64,000 bases of DNA from Bog-473 sp963755495 (GCA_963755495.1 CAVWJS010000010.1:62001-126000), one strand, 5' to 3'; shown: positions 51,927 to 61,738, numbered from the stretch's first letter. A program made the numbers and translations. Notes: a model not told the origin generated them from the sequence alone.

Positions 51927-53292
51927 ATGTCCTTTGCCACCATCAATCCCGCCACCGGTCAGACCGAGAGGACGTTCCCGGGGCATACCCCGGCCGAGGT
52001 GGACGGGCTGCTGCAGCAGGCCTACGACACCTTCCTCGAATATCGCACCACCAGTTACGCCGAGCGGGCACGTCACCTGAGCAACGCCGCCGACCTCTTC
52101 GAGGGCGAGGCGCCCGACATCGCACGCATCGTGACCACCGAGATGGGCAAGACGTTTGCCGCCGCCCGCGCCGAGGCATCGAAGTGCGCCATGGGATTGC
52201 GCTGGTTTGCCGAACACTCCGAGGCTTTGCTGGCCGACGATTTGATCACCACCGACGCCACGCGCTCGTACGTGCATTACCAGCCGATTGGTCCGGTCCT
52301 GGCCGTCATGCCGTGGAATTTCCCCTTGTGGCAGGTGGTGCGCTTTGCTGCGCCGGCACTCATGGTGGGCAATGTCGGCCTGCTGAAGCACGCATCCAAC
52401 GTGCCGCAGACAGCGCTGCTATTGGAGGACATATTTCGTCGGGCCGGCCTGCCCGACGGGCGCGTTCACCAATCTGTTCATCGAGAGTAAGGACGTCGCC
52501 GCGCTCATTGAGGATCCGCGCGTCGTGGCCGTCACCCTCACTGGGAGCGAGAAGGCCGGGATGTCGGTGGCGGCAACGGCCGGCCATGCTCTGAAAAAGA
52601 GCGTCCTCGAGCTCGGCGGTTCCGATCCCTTCTTGGTGCTCGCCTCAGCCAACTTGGACGACGCCGTACGGACGGCGGTGACGGCCCGGGTGCAGAACAA
52701 CGGGCAGTCATGCATCGCCGCCAAACGCTTCATCGTGGTCGAGGCGGTAGCGGACGAGTTCCTGCGTCGCTTCACCGAGGCCATGGATGCCCTCGTGGTC
52801 GGTGATCCATTCGACCCCGCCACCCAGGTGGGGCCAATCGTCTCGGAGGCACAGCGAGCCGAGCTATTGGGGCAGATCGAGGACGCCCGGCGACAGGGTG
52901 CCGTGGTGCACGGTGGGGGAGAGCCGATCGAAGGGCCGGGGTGGTATCTCAAACCCACGGTGCTCTCAGGGGTGACGTCAGACATGCCGGTGGCTCAAGA
53001 GGAGCTGTTCGGTCCGGTCGCGCTCGTCGAGCGTGTCCCTGACCTCAATGCTGCCATCGCAGTGGCAAATGCCACGACCTTCGGGCTCGGTTCGAGCGTG
53101 TGGACCAACGACGATGAGGAGCAGCGTCGTTGCATTGAGGAGCTGGAGGCGGGAGCGGTGTTCGTCAACGCCATGGTCGTGTCGACGCCGGAACTGCCCT
53201 TTGGCGGGATCAAGCGCTCTGGCTTCGGCCGTGAGCTCTCCGAGCTCGGGTTGAAGGAGTTCGCCAACGCCAAGACCGTTTGGATCACATGA
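51927..53292 (+). pseudogene. NAD(P)-dependent succinate-semialdehyde dehydrogenase (one apparent +1 frameshift)
   Basis: The protein is close to E. coli Sad (YneI). Frame one covers FATINPATGQTERTFPG to DIFRRAGLPDG. One extra G at about 52458-52460 then moves the frame; the second frame reads AFTNLFIESKDVAALI, then LELGGSDPFLVLASANLD and the catalytic Cys in NNGQSCIAAKRF, to the C-terminal PFGGIKRSGFGRELSELG. The 1366 bp length is 3n+1, giving 454 residues when repaired, as in the family. It oxidises succinic semialdehyde to succinate, the last step of GABA breakdown, and so may complement the genes at 26896-31863. Its stop overlaps the cysteine desulfurase start. Confidence 0.87.
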
Positions 53293-54473
53293 GTGAGTAC
53301 ACCACGACGTATCTCGACCACGCAGCCACCACACCACTGCGGCCCGAGGTGGCGGATGCCATGGCTGAGGCGCGCTCGGTTCCCCTCGGCAATCCGACTG
53401 GGAGCCACCGACCAGCCCAACGAGCCCGGCGCCTGCTCGAGGAATCCCGCGACGAGGTAGCAGCGGCTCTCGGGCGCGATCCCGGCGACATCATCTTCAC
53501 CTCGGGTGGCACGGAGTCGGCCAACCTGGCCGTGTTTGGCGCGCTTGTCGCGGCAGGTGCCGATGCGAATGAGGACAGTGCCGCTCTGTGCGTGATCAGC
53601 TCCGCCGTCGAACACCCGGCCGTGCGGGAGTCGTGCCGCGCCGCGGCGCGTTCGTTCGGGGTGCGTTGGCGCGAACTCGCAGTGGATCGGCACGGCGTGG
53701 TGGACGTCGAGGCAATGCACGAACAGGTTGACGGCGGCACGGCGCTGATCGCCATCATGCTGGCCAACAACGAGACCGGTGTGGTGCAGCCAATCGACGA
53801 GGTGGTCGAGGTCGCGTGCACGCAGAGTGACGCGGCGCGCATCTTCACCGATGCCGTGCAGGCCGCGACGTTCATGGACCTGGCTTCGTGCGCTTCGGCG
53901 GCCGACTTGGTTTCGCTCAGCGCCCACAAGTTGGGAGGGCCGGTAGGAGTCGGGGTGCTGGCCGTGCGACCGCCCGCGGCCGTTGCGCCACAGCACTTTG
54001 GAGGAGGCCAGGAGCGGGAGCGACGGAGCGGCACCCAGGATGTGGCTGGCGCGGTCGGTCTGGCCACGGCGCTGCGCCTGGCCGCGGCCGAACGTCTGGC
54101 GGCGTCCAGCCGCGTCGCCGCGTTACGCGACCGGTTGGCCGACGGGCTCGCGTCCTCCGTCGCCGGCGTTCACCGGACCGTGTCCGCTGAGGTGGCCACA
54201 CTGCCGGGGCACCTTCACCTGTGCTTCGCCGGCATCGAGCGCGAGGAGCTCCTCCTGGCCCTGAGCGAGCGGGGCATCTGTGCCTCGGGAGGATCATCGT
54301 GTGCCAGCGGTGCCCTGGAGCCGAGCTACGTGCTGGCGGCCATGGGTGTGCCGATCGAATTGGCGCGCGGCGCCATCAGGTTCACGCTCGGCCACGAAAC
54401 CACCGATGCCGAAATCGACCGGGTCCTCACCGTCGCACCCGGGGTGGTCGCCTCATTGCGCCATGGGCCCTGA
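53289..54473 (+). CDS. iscS: Cysteine desulfurase (IscS/NifS type)
   Basis: A 394-residue PLP enzyme. The PLP lysine is K214 (LSAHKLGGPVG), with H109 (AVEHPAV) stacking on the ring and D188 (FTDAVQ) at the nitrogen. The persulfide Cys is C338 in GGSSCASGALEPS. ATG 53289 overlaps the preceding stop (ATGA). It hands sulfur to MnmA encoded 22 bp downstream, as in mycobacteria, for tRNA 2-thiolation, and perhaps to Fe-S assembly. Confidence 0.93.
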   Translation: MSEYTTTYLDHAATTPLRPEVADAMAEARSVPLGNPTGSHRPAQRARRLLEESRDEVAAALGRDPGDIIFTSGGTESANLAVFGALVAAGADANEDSAALCVISSAVEHPAVRESCRAAARSFGVRWRELAVDRHGVVDVEAMHEQVDGGTALIAIMLANNETGVVQPIDEVVEVACTQSDAARIFTDAVQAATFMDLASCASAADLVSLSAHKLGGPVGVGVLAVRPPAAVAPQHFGGGQERERRSGTQDVAGAVGLATALRLAAAERLAASSRVAALRDRLADGLASSVAGVHRTVSAEVATLPGHLHLCFAGIEREELLLALSERGICASGGSSCASGALEPSYVLAAMGVPIELARGAIRFTLGHETTDAEIDRVLTVAPGVVASLRHGP

Positions 54474-54495
54474 GGGCGGGTGGCACACTGGACGC

Positions 54496-55548
54496 ATGCG
54501 AGTGCTGGTCGCCATGTCGGGAGGAGTGGACTCCTCCGTCGCCGCTGCGCTGTTGGTCGAGCAGGGGCATGACGTCGTCGGGGCCACGCTGAAGCTGTGG
54601 GGTGGCGAATCGGATTCGGGCTGCTGCTCGGTGGCCGACGTCGACGACGCCCGCCGGGTGGCCCAACAGCTGGGCATCGACCACCACGTCTTCAACCTGA
54701 CCGAGGACTTCGACCGGCATGTGGTGACGCCCTACATCGACGCGCACGCGCAGGGACGCACTCCGAACCCGTGTATCGAGTGCAATCGCTCCATCAAGTT
54801 CGACCGGCTGCTCGAGCGCGCCGATCGACTGGGGTTCGCACGCCTCGCCACCGGACACCACGCCCGGGTCACCGGCGGGATGGACCTCCGACTCCGACGC
54901 GGTGCCGACCCTGACAAGGATCAGTCCTACGTGCTTTCGATGCTGGGACAGTCCGAGCTGGCCCGGGTGGTGTTCCCGGTCGGCGAAATGATGAAGGCCG
55001 ACGTGCGGGCGCACGCCGTCCGCTTGGGCCTGCGCACGGCGGGGAAGCCCGACAGCCAGGATGTCTGCTTCATCGGGAGCGTCGAGGGCCGCCAAGGCTT
55101 TTTGGCCGACAAATTGAAGTTCCACCCGGCTGCGGTCACTAACGGCCGGGGTGAGACCGTGGGGTCGGTTGACGCGATCGAGCTGGTGACCGTGGGCCAG
55201 CGCCGGGGCATGGGCCATGGGACCGATGGGGCCCGTCGCTACGTCATCGCCGTCGACGTGCCGGCGCGCCGGGTCACGGTGGGGAGCGCGGCCGAGGCGA
55301 TGACAGCGAGGCTGACGCTGCCCGAGGCCTCTCTCACATGGGTGGGCCAGCCGTTGCGCGACGGCGAACGAGCCATAGCCCAGGTCAGTGCGCATGGTCG
55401 CCCGGCGGCGTGTGCGGTCAGCCGGACCGACGCGGGGCTCGTGGTGCAATTCGATGTGCCACAACGACCGGTTGCGCCCGGCCAGACGGTGGCCCTCTAC
55501 GACGGCGCTGACCCCGATGCCGTGGTCGGCGCCGGCATCGCCGCCTGA
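54496..55548 (+). CDS. mnmA: tRNA-specific 2-thiouridylase MnmA
   Basis: A 350-residue ATP-pyrophosphatase. The PP-loop is AMSGGVDSSVAAAL. The thiolation cysteines are C96 in NPCIECNRSIKF and C191 in SQDVCFIG. DQSYVLSMLGQ and the GQRRGMG segment of the middle domain are present. It makes 2-thiouridine at position 34 of Lys, Glu and Gln tRNAs using sulfur from the cysteine desulfurase just upstream. Followed 2 bp later by ligA. Confidence 0.96.
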   Translation: MRVLVAMSGGVDSSVAAALLVEQGHDVVGATLKLWGGESDSGCCSVADVDDARRVAQQLGIDHHVFNLTEDFDRHVVTPYIDAHAQGRTPNPCIECNRSIKFDRLLERADRLGFARLATGHHARVTGGMDLRLRRGADPDKDQSYVLSMLGQSELARVVFPVGEMMKADVRAHAVRLGLRTAGKPDSQDVCFIGSVEGRQGFLADKLKFHPAAVTNGRGETVGSVDAIELVTVGQRRGMGHGTDGARRYVIAVDVPARRVTVGSAAEAMTARLTLPEASLTWVGQPLRDGERAIAQVSAHGRPAACAVSRTDAGLVVQFDVPQRPVAPGQTVALYDGADPDAVVGAGIAA

Positions 55549-55550
55549 TC

Positions 55551-57704
55551 GTGGCCAAAGAGGTGCCGGCGCACGGCGTGCCAGCTGAGGCGCGCGCCCG
55601 GGCGGCCGAGCTGCGCCAGGTGATCAATTACCACAACGATCGGTACAACGTGCTCGACGCGCCCGAGATCCCCGACGCCGATTACGACCTCTTGGTGCGC
55701 GAGCTGCGCCAGCTCGAAACGGCGTATCCAGCCCTTGTCACTCCAGACTCGCCGACCCAGACCGTCGGTGCGGCACCGCTCGGGCTCTTTCAGCCCGTAC
55801 GGCACCGGGTCCCCATGATGAGCCTGGACAACGCCTTCGAAGAGGTGGACCTCCGGGCCTGGGCCGAACGCCTTCGCCGCCCGGTCCCCGAATTGGATCT
55901 GGAGCAACTCACCTTCTCGAGTGAGCCCAAGGTCGACGGCGTGGCGATGTCACTGACCTACGAGCACGGGCGGTTCACCCAGGCGGCCACGCGGGGGGAT
56001 GGCATCACCGGGGAGGATGTGACGGCCAATGTGGCCACGGTCAAGGTCGTGCCCAAGGTGCTCGATGCCAAAGCGGGCCCGTTTCCCGCCCTGCTCGAAG
56101 TGCGGGGGGAGATCTACCTGCCACTGGCCGACTTCGCCGCTATGAACGCGCGCCAGGAAGCGGCCGGCCTCAGGCTGTTCGTCAACCCACGCAACGCCGC
56201 CGCCGGCGCACTCCGGCAGAAGGACCCGGCGGTTACCGCGACACGGCCCCTCTCGTTCTGGGCCTACCAGGTGGGGGAGGTTGAGGGGGCGCCCAAGGGG
56301 AGCCACTGGCCGGCGGCCACGCAGTCGGCCACCTTGGCCCTGCTCGAGAAGGCGGGATTCCCGGTCAGCCCCGATGCGCGGCTGGCCACCGGTGTCGAGG
56401 CAGTGATCGCTCGCAGCCTCGGACTGGAGCACGAGCGCCATGCCCTGCCCTACGAGATCGATGGCGTGGTGACCAAGGTCGACGACCTGGCGCTGCACGC
56501 ACGCCTCGGCGCAACGTCGCGGGCGCCCCGCTGGGCCATTGCCTTCAAGTTCCCGCCCGAGGAGCGCACGTCCAAGCTCCTCGACATCATGGTGTCGATC
56601 GGGCGGACCGGCCGGGCCACACCGTTCGGGCGCATGGAGCCCGTGTTCGTCGGCGGGTCGACGGTCGAGATGGCCACGCTGCACAACGAGGACCAGGTGC
56701 GATTGAAGGACGTTCGCCCCGGTGACATGGTCATCGTCCGCAAGGCGGGCGATGTCATCCCCGAGATCGTCGGCCCGGTGCTGGCCGGTGCGGGGGTGCC
56801 GAAACGGCGCAAGCCGCCATGGAGGTTTCCCACCGCCTGCCCGAGCTGTGGACAGCCGCTGGTGCGGCTCGAGGGCGAAAGCGACACCTACTGCACCAAC
56901 ATCGACTGCCCCGCACAACGCGTGCAGCGGATCGTCCACTTCGCCTCGCGTTCGGCTATGGACATCGAGGGGTTGGGTGAGGAGCGCGTCAACCAGTTGG
57001 TGGCGGCCGGGCTGATCCTCGATGCGGCCGACCTCTACTCGCTGACCGTGGCCCAACTCGCCGTGCTCGAGCGCTTTGCCGCCATCTCAGCGGGCAACCT
57101 GGTCACGGGCATCGCCGCCTCGACCACCCAACCGCTGAGCCGGTTACTGGTGGGGCTCGGGATCCGCCACTTGGGCCCGACGGGAGCCCGGGCGCTGTCC
57201 CGGGCCATGGGCAGCCTCGACGCCATCGTCACGGCGTCCGTGGACGAGCTTGCCGCGGTCGAAGGGATCGGCCCGGTGATCGCGGCCAGTATCGCCGAGT
57301 TCCTGGCCCTGCCCACCAACCAGGCGGTGATGGAGCGATTGCGTGTCGCCGGCGTGAACTTGGAGGAGCCTGGGGCCCGCCGGCCCGCCGAAAGCAGTGG
57401 TGTTGGCGCCGGCGGGAGTGGAGACGCCGGAGACGCGGGAGGCCCTGCCGTGGCGCAGACCCTCGAAGGCCTGACCATCGTGGTGACGGGGTCCGTTCCG
57501 GGCTACACCCGAGAAGAGGCGGAGGAGGCCATCCTGGCCCGGGGCGGGAAATCCCCAGGCAGCGTGTCCAAGAAGACGTTCGCCCTGGTCCTGGGTGAAG
57601 CCCCCGGGGCGAGCAAGCTCAAGAAGGCAGAGGAGCTGGGTATTTCCATTGTGCCTGCCGAGGCGTTCGAGACCTTGCTGGAATCGGGGTCCTTGCCGGA
57701 ATAG
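55551..57704 (+). CDS. ligA: NAD-dependent DNA ligase LigA
   Basis: A 717-residue ligase. Ia domain: YHNDRYNVLDAPEIPDADYD. The adenylated lysine is K127 in SSEPKVDGVAMSL. OB fold, then a Cys4 zinc finger (CPSCGQPL and CTNIDCPAQR), helix-hairpin-helix repeats (GIRHLGPTGARAL, VEGIGPVIAASI) and a C-terminal BRCT domain (GLTIVVTGSVPGYTREEA). GTG start. It seals nicks in replication and repair. Gene order with mnmA upstream and gatCA downstream matches that in mycobacteria. Confidence 0.97.
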   Translation: MAKEVPAHGVPAEARARAAELRQVINYHNDRYNVLDAPEIPDADYDLLVRELRQLETAYPALVTPDSPTQTVGAAPLGLFQPVRHRVPMMSLDNAFEEVDLRAWAERLRRPVPELDLEQLTFSSEPKVDGVAMSLTYEHGRFTQAATRGDGITGEDVTANVATVKVVPKVLDAKAGPFPALLEVRGEIYLPLADFAAMNARQEAAGLRLFVNPRNAAAGALRQKDPAVTATRPLSFWAYQVGEVEGAPKGSHWPAATQSATLALLEKAGFPVSPDARLATGVEAVIARSLGLEHERHALPYEIDGVVTKVDDLALHARLGATSRAPRWAIAFKFPPEERTSKLLDIMVSIGRTGRATPFGRMEPVFVGGSTVEMATLHNEDQVRLKDVRPGDMVIVRKAGDVIPEIVGPVLAGAGVPKRRKPPWRFPTACPSCGQPLVRLEGESDTYCTNIDCPAQRVQRIVHFASRSAMDIEGLGEERVNQLVAAGLILDAADLYSLTVAQLAVLERFAAISAGNLVTGIAASTTQPLSRLLVGLGIRHLGPTGARALSRAMGSLDAIVTASVDELAAVEGIGPVIAASIAEFLALPTNQAVMERLRVAGVNLEEPGARRPAESSGVGAGGSGDAGDAGGPAVAQTLEGLTIVVTGSVPGYTREEAEEAILARGGKSPGSVSKKTFALVLGEAPGASKLKKAEELGISIVPAEAFETLLESGSLPE

Positions 57705-57831
57705 CCGGAGTCGTCGAGAGGCGCCCGTCCGGGAAGCCTGGCCACCTGACCCCATGGAAACGCAGCGCAGGGGAATTGCCAGAGTGTCCACCGGACGCAC
57801 CGGTTTGGTCACTAGCCTACGAGGTGTCCCG

Positions 57832-59793
57832 ATGCCCCTTATCTCTGATTCCATCGGCCGGGTCCTTGGGAAGCGGTACCGGCTGCTCTCCGCCCTGGGC
57901 ACTGGCGCCTCCGCACACGTCTACCTGGCCGAAGACGTGTCCTTGCAGCGTCATGTCGCGGTCAAGGTCCTTCAACCGGGATTAGCCAGCGACGAAGCCT
58001 TCCTCAAGCGCTTCCGGGCCGAGGCCCGCTCGGTTGCTTCGCTGAACCATCCTCACGTATTGCGGGTGTTCGACTGGGGCGAGGACACCGATGGGCCGTA
58101 CCTCGTGTTGGAGTATCTCGGCGGCGGGTCGCTCAGGGACCTACTTGACCGCGGCGAGCGCCTCAGCCCTTCCCAGGCCGCGCATCTCGGCACCGAGGTG
58201 GCGCAGGGCCTGGCGTACGCCCATGCGCGGGGCCTTGTGCATCGTGACATCAAGCCGGCCAATCTGCTCTTCGACGAGGAGGGTCGGGTCCGGGTTGCCG
58301 ACTTCGGCGTGGCTCGCGCCCTGGCCGAAGCGGCTTACACCGAGCCGGCGGGAGCGATGGTGGGAACGGCGCGCTATATCTCGCCCGAGTCCGCCGAGGG
58401 CAAAGCGCTGGACGGCCGGGCCGACGTCTACTCGCTCGCCCTGGTGCTGTACGAGGCGCTCTCGGGGACCGTGCCCTTCGTGGCTGACACGACCCAGGGC
58501 ACGATCATGGCTCGCATCGGCTCTCCCTTGCCGCCCCATGAGGCACTGGGCCCGCTCGATGACGTGTTGGCCCGCGCCGCCGCCCCCGAGGCCTCGGCCC
58601 GTCTGGACGCGGCGGGGTTCGCGGCCCGTCTGGGGGCACTGGCCAGTGCCCTTCCCACGCCCGAGCCGCTGGCTCTGCACCCGCCTGACCACGTTGCCCC
58701 GGCGCCCCTCAATGGGTTTCGCCCCCCGGCGGTCTCCGAGCTCACCCAGGTTCCACCCCCGGCCAGTAAGAAGCCGGCACCCGTCGGCACCAGGGCGGGG
58801 CCGGGCGAGATCTTCGACGCCGAGCCGAGCATGTTGGGGAAGCGTTCTGGGGAATCTGCGGATGGCCCCGCCATCGCGGTGCGCCGCAAGAGCCGCCGGA
58901 CGATGTGGTGGATCATCGGGGTCGTCGTCCTCGTGTTGGCATTGGCCGCGGGCGCACTGGTGGCGGTGCACGAGAAACTCTTCACGCCGTCGCACCCTGT
59001 GCCGTCGCTGACCGGTCTGACCTTGGACCAAGCGAGGACGGCAACCGGCAAGGACCATTTCACGTTGAGGGTGGAAAAGGGTGTCCAATCGATCACGATC
59101 GGCGAGGGCGTCATCATCGGCCAGACCCCCAAGGTGGGCAAGGTTCTCAAGCAGGGTGCCGTCCTCTCGGTCGTGCCCTCATTGGGGCCGCCCTCAGTCG
59201 CGGTGCCCTCTCTGACCGGCATGACCTGTGACCAGGCCGTGGGGACGTTGAAGGCGGCCCACCTCCAGGGCGACTGCGTCACCAGCCAGTTCAGCGACAC
59301 GATCCAGAACGGCGTGCTCATTTCCTGGTCCTACAAAGGGGAGCAGAATCCCTCCAAGGCTCCCTATGGATCCACCATCGACATGGTCCCTTCCAAGGGT
59401 CACGGCCCGGTAGCCGTCCCGACTTCGATCTCGCAGGCGGATACCTACAACGACGCTCTGGTCCTGCTGCAAGCGGTCGGCCTCACCGGCACCCAGGCCA
59501 GCGCACCCAACAACACCGTGCCCGCCGGCGACGTCATTTCCCTCAACCCTCCGAGCAGCACGCTGGTGCCTTACGGGTCGACAGTGACGGTGACCGTGTC
59601 GACCGGGCCGCCCACCGTCCAGGTGCCCAACGTCATCGGCGACACCGTGACGCAGGCCACCACGGCCCTGCAGGCTGCGGGGTTGAACGTGTCCGGGGTG
59701 CAAGGCAATCCCAACGGCACGGCGCAAGGCACCATCCCCCCCACGTACAGCACGGTGCCGACCGGCTCGTCAGTGACGATTCTCACCCGCTGA
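57832..59793 (+). CDS. Serine/threonine protein kinase with four PASTA domains (PknB-like)
   Basis: A 653-residue one-pass membrane kinase. Kinase domain residues about 15-280: glycine loop LGTGASAHVYLAED, K45 (VAVKV), HRDIKPAN with D139, DFG 157-159. A Pro-rich linker precedes one membrane helix (about 358-380, WWIIGVVVLVLALAAGALVAV). Four extracellular PASTA units follow, starting near VPSLTGLTL, VPSLTGMTC, VPTSISQAD and VPNVIGDTV. PASTA kinases sense peptidoglycan fragments and control cell wall growth. It sits between ligA and gatC, not in the usual rodA-pbpA cluster. ATG 57832 is chosen as the first start adjacent to the domain. Confidence 0.92.
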   Translation: MPLISDSIGRVLGKRYRLLSALGTGASAHVYLAEDVSLQRHVAVKVLQPGLASDEAFLKRFRAEARSVASLNHPHVLRVFDWGEDTDGPYLVLEYLGGGSLRDLLDRGERLSPSQAAHLGTEVAQGLAYAHARGLVHRDIKPANLLFDEEGRVRVADFGVARALAEAAYTEPAGAMVGTARYISPESAEGKALDGRADVYSLALVLYEALSGTVPFVADTTQGTIMARIGSPLPPHEALGPLDDVLARAAAPEASARLDAAGFAARLGALASALPTPEPLALHPPDHVAPAPLNGFRPPAVSELTQVPPPASKKPAPVGTRAGPGEIFDAEPSMLGKRSGESADGPAIAVRRKSRRTMWWIIGVVVLVLALAAGALVAVHEKLFTPSHPVPSLTGLTLDQARTATGKDHFTLRVEKGVQSITIGEGVIIGQTPKVGKVLKQGAVLSVVPSLGPPSVAVPSLTGMTCDQAVGTLKAAHLQGDCVTSQFSDTIQNGVLISWSYKGEQNPSKAPYGSTIDMVPSKGHGPVAVPTSISQADTYNDALVLLQAVGLTGTQASAPNNTVPAGDVISLNPPSSTLVPYGSTVTVTVSTGPPTVQVPNVIGDTVTQATTALQAAGLNVSGVQGNPNGTAQGTIPPTYSTVPTGSSVTILTR

Positions 59794-59805
59794 AGAGAGG
59801 CGCCA

Positions 59806-60114
59806 GTGGCACTGCCCTTCGACGCGTCCTGTGACCTCTGCGAGGCCGCGCACATCACGCCCTGGCACCACGAAGACGACGTGTGCTGGGTGGCGGACTG
59901 CGAGATCTGCGACGTGCCCATGGTGGTCTGGAAGCACCATGGGCCGGTGCCTCCCGATGCCGACGTCGCGCACATGCTCGAGCAACTGACCCGGGTGGCC
60001 GATGCTCGTTTCGGGAGTGATGGGTGGTCGATCGATCAGGTCATGCGTCAAATCCCCAACCACTTCCACGCCCACGGACGGGATCCGACTTGGTGGTCCC
60101 GCCGCTTCCGTTAG
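59806..60114 (+). CDS. Small Cys/His-rich hypothetical protein
   Basis: A 102-residue protein, GTG start 12 bp after the kinase stop and so probably cotranscribed. It has two CxxC pairs, CDLCEAAHITPWHHEDD and CEICDVPMVVWKHH, each followed by His residues, then WSIDQVMRQIPNHFHAHGRDP. The pattern suggests a zinc- or iron-binding fold and slightly recalls HIT-type histidine proteins. I do not recognise a named family. Function unknown. Confidence 0.7.
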   Translation: MALPFDASCDLCEAAHITPWHHEDDVCWVADCEICDVPMVVWKHHGPVPPDADVAHMLEQLTRVADARFGSDGWSIDQVMRQIPNHFHAHGRDPTWWSRRFR

Positions 60115-60127
60115 CTCTCCGCTTCCG

Positions 60128-60538
60128 TCAGGACGTGATCTCCTTGAGCCGAGTGGCAATTTCGGCTGCGTGCGACTCGGCACCGACAGGAGCTGCTTGC
60201 AGCGCCATCAACTTGCCCATGTCCCCTTCCACCTTGACCTTGCCTGCCATGAAGGCCTGCATGCCCGCAGCGGGATTGCCGTCGATCAGGATCGCCTTGG
60301 CGGTGTCGTAGTCGACGGTGACCTTGAGATCGGGGGTCTCGATGTGTCCTATATCGAGGACGAGCTCGCCGCTCGAGGTATCCATATGGGCATCGATGTC
60401 CTTCTCACCGAAGGGGGCACCCGTCACGACCAGATTCATACGGACCGGGTGGGGGAAGGGCACGGACTTCCCCTCGTACTCAGCCCGAATGCGGCGGGCT
60501 TCCTCCAGCCACTCGTCGCTCAAGAACGGGTACGGCAT
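60128..60538 (-). CDS. SCP2 sterol-binding-like domain protein
   Basis: A 136-residue protein. ATG 60538 is chosen because AAGGAG is 7 bp upstream; a start at 60544 would be too close to it. The SCP2 core is visible as LDIGHIETPDLKVTVDYDTA, then AILIDGNPAAGMQAFMAGKVKVEGDMGKL, which is the lipid-tunnel end of the family. Such domains bind fatty acyl or sterol ligands. It converges on the Cys/His protein and is divergent from the esterase. Confidence 0.88.
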   Translation of the reverse strand: MPYPFLSDEWLEEARRIRAEYEGKSVPFPHPVRMNLVVTGAPFGEKDIDAHMDTSSGELVLDIGHIETPDLKVTVDYDTAKAILIDGNPAAGMQAFMAGKVKVEGDMGKLMALQAAPVGAESHAAEIATRLKEITS

Positions 60539-60638
60539 CGACATGCTCCTTCGTCGGCGTTTGTGATCGGGATCGATAGGCACACTGGCATCTTGGCCCG
60601 GCGGAACGATAGTCGGCTCGCCGGTAGCATGGTCACGC

Positions 60639-61403
60639 GTGACTACCCCTGTTCTCCCTGGCGCTGAGCCATATTCCGCTGCTGGCGACGCTCGCGGGGC
60701 GCTGGTCCTGCACGGGTTTACCGGTAATCCCCAGTCGATGCTCGGGCTGGCGGTTGCCCTCGCCGACGCCGGTCTCACGGTGGAGTTACCGCTGCTGCCT
60801 GGGCACGGCACCGCAGTGGCGGACATGGTCCCCACCACTTGGGAAGATTGGTCGGCCGCGGCCGAGGATGCGTACGCCAAGCTGGAGGCTCGCTGCGAAG
60901 CGGTCGTTGTCGTGGGGCTCTCCATGGGCGGCACCCTGAGCGTCTGGCTGGCTGAGCGGCACCCCGAGATCGCGGCGCTCGTGCTGGTCAATCCCCTGAT
61001 CGAGCCACCCGATGCTGACACCATCGCCTTCATCGGCTCGTTGATCGAGGACGGCGATGAGCTGGCTCCCGGCGTGGGGTCCGACATAGCGATGGAGGGA
61101 GCGGCCGAATCGGCCTACTCCGAGCTTCCGCTGCGGGCCGCACTCTCGCTCTTCGGGGCGACCCGCGAGGTGGCGGCCGGACTCGGCTCCGTCTTCTGCC
61201 CCATCCTGCTTTTCTCGAGCACCCAGGACCACGTGGTGGCGCCGGTATCGGGCGACCGCTTGGTCGAAGGGGTGCGCGGACCCGTGGAGCGGATCGTGCT
61301 GGAGCGCAGCTTCCACGTGGCCACCCTCGATTACGACAAAGAGGAGATCGAGAAACGGGCCGTGGCGTTCGTGACCGATCTTCTCCGCCCGTCGAGGGCA
61401 TGA
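60639..61403 (+). CDS. Alpha/beta hydrolase, carboxylesterase/monoacylglycerol lipase type
   Basis: A 254-residue serine hydrolase like the Geobacillus Est30 group. Oxyanion region LVLHGFTGNPQSM; nucleophile S95 in VVGLSMGGTL; Asp in SSTQDHVV; His in RSFHVATLD. GTG start. Probably cytoplasmic. It acts on short-chain or monoacylglycerol esters. Its last bases overlap the gatC start (ATGA), so it leads the gatCAB transcript, likely by chance. Confidence 0.9.
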   Translation: MTTPVLPGAEPYSAAGDARGALVLHGFTGNPQSMLGLAVALADAGLTVELPLLPGHGTAVADMVPTTWEDWSAAAEDAYAKLEARCEAVVVVGLSMGGTLSVWLAERHPEIAALVLVNPLIEPPDADTIAFIGSLIEDGDELAPGVGSDIAMEGAAESAYSELPLRAALSLFGATREVAAGLGSVFCPILLFSSTQDHVVAPVSGDRLVEGVRGPVERIVLERSFHVATLDYDKEEIEKRAVAFVTDLLRPSRA

Positions 61404-61738
61404 CCGACGCCGAGGAGCCGGGCCACGAAGGCGGGAGCCCCGGACAACTGAGTCGTGATGATGTGATCCACGTGGCGAACCTGGCCCGTCTCCACCTGCG
61501 CGATGACGAGGTCGACCTTTTCACTGCGCAGTTGCGCACCGTGCTGGATCATGCAGCCGATGTTGCCGCTCTCGATCTGTCGCACCTGGCTCCCATGGCG
61601 CATCCGCTGCCGGTCGAGAACGTGTTGCGCCCCGATGAGCCTCGACCAAGTCTTGACCGGGCCGAGGTGTTGGCTGCTGCCCCGTCGGTGGAGGACCATC
61701 GCTTCCGGGTGCCGCGTATCGGTGGTGAGGCACCGTGA
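61400..61738 (+). CDS. gatC: Asp-tRNA(Asn)/Glu-tRNA(Gln) amidotransferase subunit C
   Basis: A 112-residue GatC, slightly long because of an acidic 18-residue N terminus. LSRDDVIHVANLARLHLRDDEV and the C-terminal PSLDRAEVLAAAP, followed by VEDHRFRVPRI, are typical. It ties GatA to GatB. ATG overlaps the esterase stop, and its own stop overlaps the GTG of gatA. Confidence 0.95.
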   Translation: MTDAEEPGHEGGSPGQLSRDDVIHVANLARLHLRDDEVDLFTAQLRTVLDHAADVAALDLSHLAPMAHPLPVENVLRPDEPRPSLDRAEVLAAAPSVEDHRFRVPRIGGEAP

